Below are positions 61,314-64,000 of a stretch of 64,000 nucleotides of DNA, in pieces (position 1 is the stretch's first letter; each line of letters starts with the position of its first letter). The notes under the pieces are model-generated. The model worked only from the letters and a program-made list of their open reading frames with translations, searched no databases and was not told the DNA's origin. The position numbers and the translations under genes were made by a program. The stretch is from Mixophyes australis (taxonomy: Eukaryota; Chordata; Amphibia; Anura; Limnodynastidae). Location of the stretch: positions 342,345,875-342,409,874 of the forward strand of contig JAVHZZ010000003.1 of assembly GCA_036250195.1 (NCBI GenBank), given 5' to 3'.

Positions 61314-61639
61314 CAGAAAGATACCTTGTTGCAACGTTTTGGACTAATAACTATATTGTGAGGTGTTCAGAATACACTGTAAATTAGTGGAAATGCTTGT
61401 TATTGAATGTTATTGAGGTTAATAATAGCCTAGGAGTGAAAATAAGCCCAAAAACTTGATTTTTAAACTTTTTATGTTTTTTTCAAAAAAAATCCGAATC
61501 CAATACCTTAAATCCGAACCGAGACCTTTCGTCAAGTGTTTTGCGAGACAAATCCGAACCTCAAAAATAACGAAAATCCGGATCCAAAACACAAAACACG
61601 AGACCTCAAAAGTCGCCGGTGCACATCCCTAGTATCTGT

Positions 61640-62246
61640 GTAACAACACCTTAGGGTACTTGCACTATTAAATTTGCTGAAAGGTCTGATATGCAGCCAA
61701 ATTGCATATGCTGTATTTTTACTCTACATGATTAGCTTACTTTGAGACTTTACAACATTCATTACTACTCTGGGATGTGCACATTTTATTGTGTTAAGTA
61801 AAGCAGCTTGTTTTATAGTTGAGATGATTTCTCACGTAATAATAAGGTCCAGCCAGCACCTTCAGCAGAAAGCTCTCAGTCTTATTTGGAAAATATCAAT
61901 GAAGATTTGTTTGAACCATTTGATGTTATCATTTTATTTTTTATTGTTAGATGCATTTGTGGAGTAGCACACTTTTGCATAGACCATGAGTATCAACTGG
62001 AGATAATCCAGACAGTTTACTGATGTCATATTTTAGGCATTTCACTTAAGGTTAGGAAAAAGGTATTTAGAGCTAAGTTTATCTCATATTTGACTTTTTA
62101 GACATCCCCTCTGGTATAATGTAAGGACGTGACCATGTAGTTTGGGTCATCACCCCCGCTGCAGAATGACAGGAATCTTTTTACCAGGAACCACCCGGCA
62201 AGGCCTGATGATATGAATTGTGTCATCAAGGCCCCGCCCTCTTAAC
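61640..62246. other. Non-coding DNA
   Basis: Flanking sequence right of the hAT element. Nothing recognised. Confidence 0.5.
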
Positions 62247-64000
62247 TGGAAGTAGAGGCGGGAAACAGGAGGGCTGCACAAGAAGTAGTGGTGGGATGCA
62301 GGAGGGTTGTACAAGAAGTATAGGAGGGATGCAGGAGGGTTGCACAAGAAGTAGAGGTGGGATGCAGGAGGGTTGCACAAGAAGTAGAGGCGGGATGCAG
62401 CAGGGTTGCACAAGAAGTAGAGGCGGGAAGCAGGAGGGTTGCACAAGAAGTAGAGGCAGAATGCAGTAGGGTTGCACAAGAAGTAGAGGCAGAATGCAGG
62501 AGGGTTGCACAAGAAGTAGAGGCAGAATGCAGGAGGGTTGCACAAGAAGTAGAGTTGGGAAGCAGGAGGGTTGCACAAGAAGTAGAGGCGGGATGCAGGA
62601 GGGTTGCACAAGAAGTAGAGTTGGGAAGCAGGAGGGTTGCACAAGAAGTAGAGGCGGGAAGCTGGAGGGTTGCACAAGAAGTAGAGGCGGGATGCAGGAG
62701 GGTTGCACAAGAAGTAGAGGTGGGATGCAGGAGGGTTGCACGAGAAGTAGAGGTGGGATGCAGGAGGGTTGCACGAGAAGTAGAGGCGGGATGCAGGAGG
62801 GTTGCACGAGAAGTAGAGGCGGGATGCAAGTGGGTTGCACAAAAAGTAGAGGCGGGAAGCAAGAAGGTTGCACAAGAAGTAGAGGCGGGAAGCAGGAGGG
62901 TTGCACAAGGAGTAGAGGCAGGAGGAAGGAGGGTTGCACAAGAAGTAGAGGCAGGATGCAGGAAGGTTGCACAAGAAGTAGAGTTAGGATGCAGGAGGGT
63001 TGCACAAGGAGTAGAGGGGGGATGCAGTAGGGTTGCACAAGAAGTAGAGGCAGGATGCAGGAGGGTTGCACAAGAACTAGAGGCAGGATGCAGGAGGGTT
63101 GCACAAAAAGTAGAAGCTGGATGCAGGAGGGTTGCACAAGAAGTAGAGGTGGGATGCAGGAAGGTTGCACAAGAAGTAGAGGCGGGATGCAAGTGAGTTG
63201 CACAAGAAGTAGAGGCGGGATGCAGGAGGGTTGCACAAGAAGTAGAATCGGGATGCAGGAGGGTTGCACAAGAAGTAGAGGCAGGATGCAGGAAGCTTGC
63301 ACAAGAAGTAGACGCGGGAATCAGGACGGTTGCACAATTAGTAGAGGCGGGATACAGAAGGGTTGCACAAGAAGTAGAGGCAGAATGCAGTAGGGTTGCA
63401 CAAGAAGTAGAGTTGGGAAGCAGGAGGGTTGCACAAGAAGTAGAGGTGGGATGCAGGAGGGTTGCACAAGAAGTAGAGGAGGGATGCAAGTGGATTGCAC
63501 AAGAAGTAGAGGCAGGATGCAGGAGGGTTGCACAAGAAGTAGAGGCGGTATGCAGGAGGGTTGCACAACAAGTAGAGGCGGGATGCAAGTGGGTTGCACA
63601 AGAAGTAGAGGCGGTATGCAGGAGGGTTGCACAAGAAGTAGAGGCGGGAAGCAGGAGGGTTGCACAAGAAATAGAGGCGGGATGCAAGTGGGTTGTACAA
63701 GAAGTAGAGGCGGTATGCAGGATGGTTGCACAAGAAGTAGAGGCAGGAGGAAGGAGGGTTGCACAAGAAGTAGAGGCAGGATGCAGGAAGGTTGCACAAG
63801 AAGTAGAGTTAGGATGCAGGAGGGTTGCACAAGGAGTAGAGGGGGGATGCAGTAGGGTTGCACAAGAAGTAGAGGCAGGATGCAGAAGGGTTGCACAAGA
63901 AGTAGAGGCAGGATGCAGGAGGGTTGCACAAGAAGTAGCGGCAGGATGCAGGAGGGTTGCACAAAAAGTAGAAGCGGGATGCAGGAAGGTTGCACAAGAA
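62247..64000. repeat. 33-bp minisatellite, about 53 copies, running off the window
   Basis: The unit is AGTAGAGGCGGGATGCAGG then AGGGTTGCACAAGA (33 bp). Because 33 is a multiple of three and the unit lacks stops in most frames, long frames stay open on both strands (up to 481 residues), encoding 11-residue repeats such as VAQEVEAGCRR or LLLVQPSCIPP. A 143-bp block with the distinctive GGCAGGAGGAAGGAGG unit recurs at 62916 and 63741, exactly 25 units (825 bp) apart. No promoter, start context or splice signal suggests a gene. Confidence 0.93.

Larger units (their letters stand above)
54697..61639 (+). mobile_element. Complete 6.9-kb hAT element with perfect TSD and an intact ORF
   Basis: The element spans 54705-61631 (6,927 bp). 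It starts TAGGGATGAGCGCACTCGG and ends CCGGTGCACATCCCTA, giving TAGGGATG/CATCCCTA terminal inverted repeats. GTATCTGT is duplicated exactly at 54697-54704 and 61632-61639. Both subterminal regions are rich in ATCCGA/TCGGAT motifs, plausible transposase binding sites. Inside, in order: a TATA-like site, short CTGTGCTGTTTAGTT repeats, units of about 294 bp, the 645-aa ORF, 448-bp units, and a 77-bp minisatellite. The perfect duplication suggests a young insertion. Confidence 0.95.

Noticed and set aside
62226..63995. Large ORFs (up to 481 residues) on both strands at the right edge
   Set aside because: They arise from a 33-bp tandem repeat whose period is a multiple of three. Several overlapping frames are open at once and none has gene-like signals.

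Overview
This 64 kb window looks like intergenic or intronic DNA from a large, repeat-rich vertebrate genome, most likely a frog. The base composition is AT-rich. It carries tRNA-derived SINEs whose 3' tail reads GCGCTATATAAATAAATGATGATGATG, a CR1-type LINE, a Tc1-like transposon, several hAT-type elements with 8-bp target-site duplications (TSDs), palindromic MITEs and long simple repeats. The taxon is inferred from the style of these repeats. I find no host protein-coding gene, no tRNA gene and no intact rRNA gene. Every recognisable protein comes from a transposable element.

Layout. 0-10 kb: AT-rich DNA holding a SINE piece (0.8 kb), a TA array (1.8 kb), a 544-bp hAT-type non-autonomous element with a perfect TSD (3.0-3.5 kb), a 358-bp foldback element (4.7-5.0 kb) and a 604-bp hAT derivative that keeps only the transposase C-terminus (7.1-7.7 kb). 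10-23 kb: mostly featureless AT-rich DNA, with a probable 1.26-kb hAT-like element (18.1-19.4 kb), a dead Tc1 transposon (20.4-21.7 kb) and a full-length SINE (22.7-23.0 kb). 23.3-26.5 kb: a decayed, inverted relative of the large hAT element described below, containing a fragment of the 18S rRNA 5' end, a foldback made of transposase-tail sequence and an inserted block of about 1 kb. 27.9-30.1 kb: a dead CR1-type LINE carrying a 53-bp SINE-tail insertion, then the 3' end of a second LINE. 30-53 kb: minisatellites, microsatellites and copies of two palindromic MITE families, one nested in the other at 51.3-51.6 kb.

The most interesting region is 54.7-61.6 kb. It is a complete 6,927-bp hAT element (54705-61631) bounded by the perfect 8-bp duplication GTATCTGT. 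It contains one uninterrupted ORF (56292-58229, 645 aa) encoding a BED zinc finger and a hAT dimerisation domain, but the catalytic core between them is missing. The ORF is flanked by element-specific tandem repeats on both sides: units of about 294 bp upstream, and downstream 448-bp units carrying an 11-bp-arm palindrome followed by a 77-bp minisatellite with higher-order structure. The encoded protein should bind DNA and multimerise without cutting, so a repressor-like or domesticated role is conceivable; that is inference.

The window ends in a 33-bp minisatellite (from about 62.25 kb) that runs off the right edge. Its period is a multiple of three, which keeps long frames open on both strands and creates large but probably meaningless ORFs. 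Together these features record repeated rounds of cut-and-paste and copy-and-paste insertion, several of which can be ordered by nesting.
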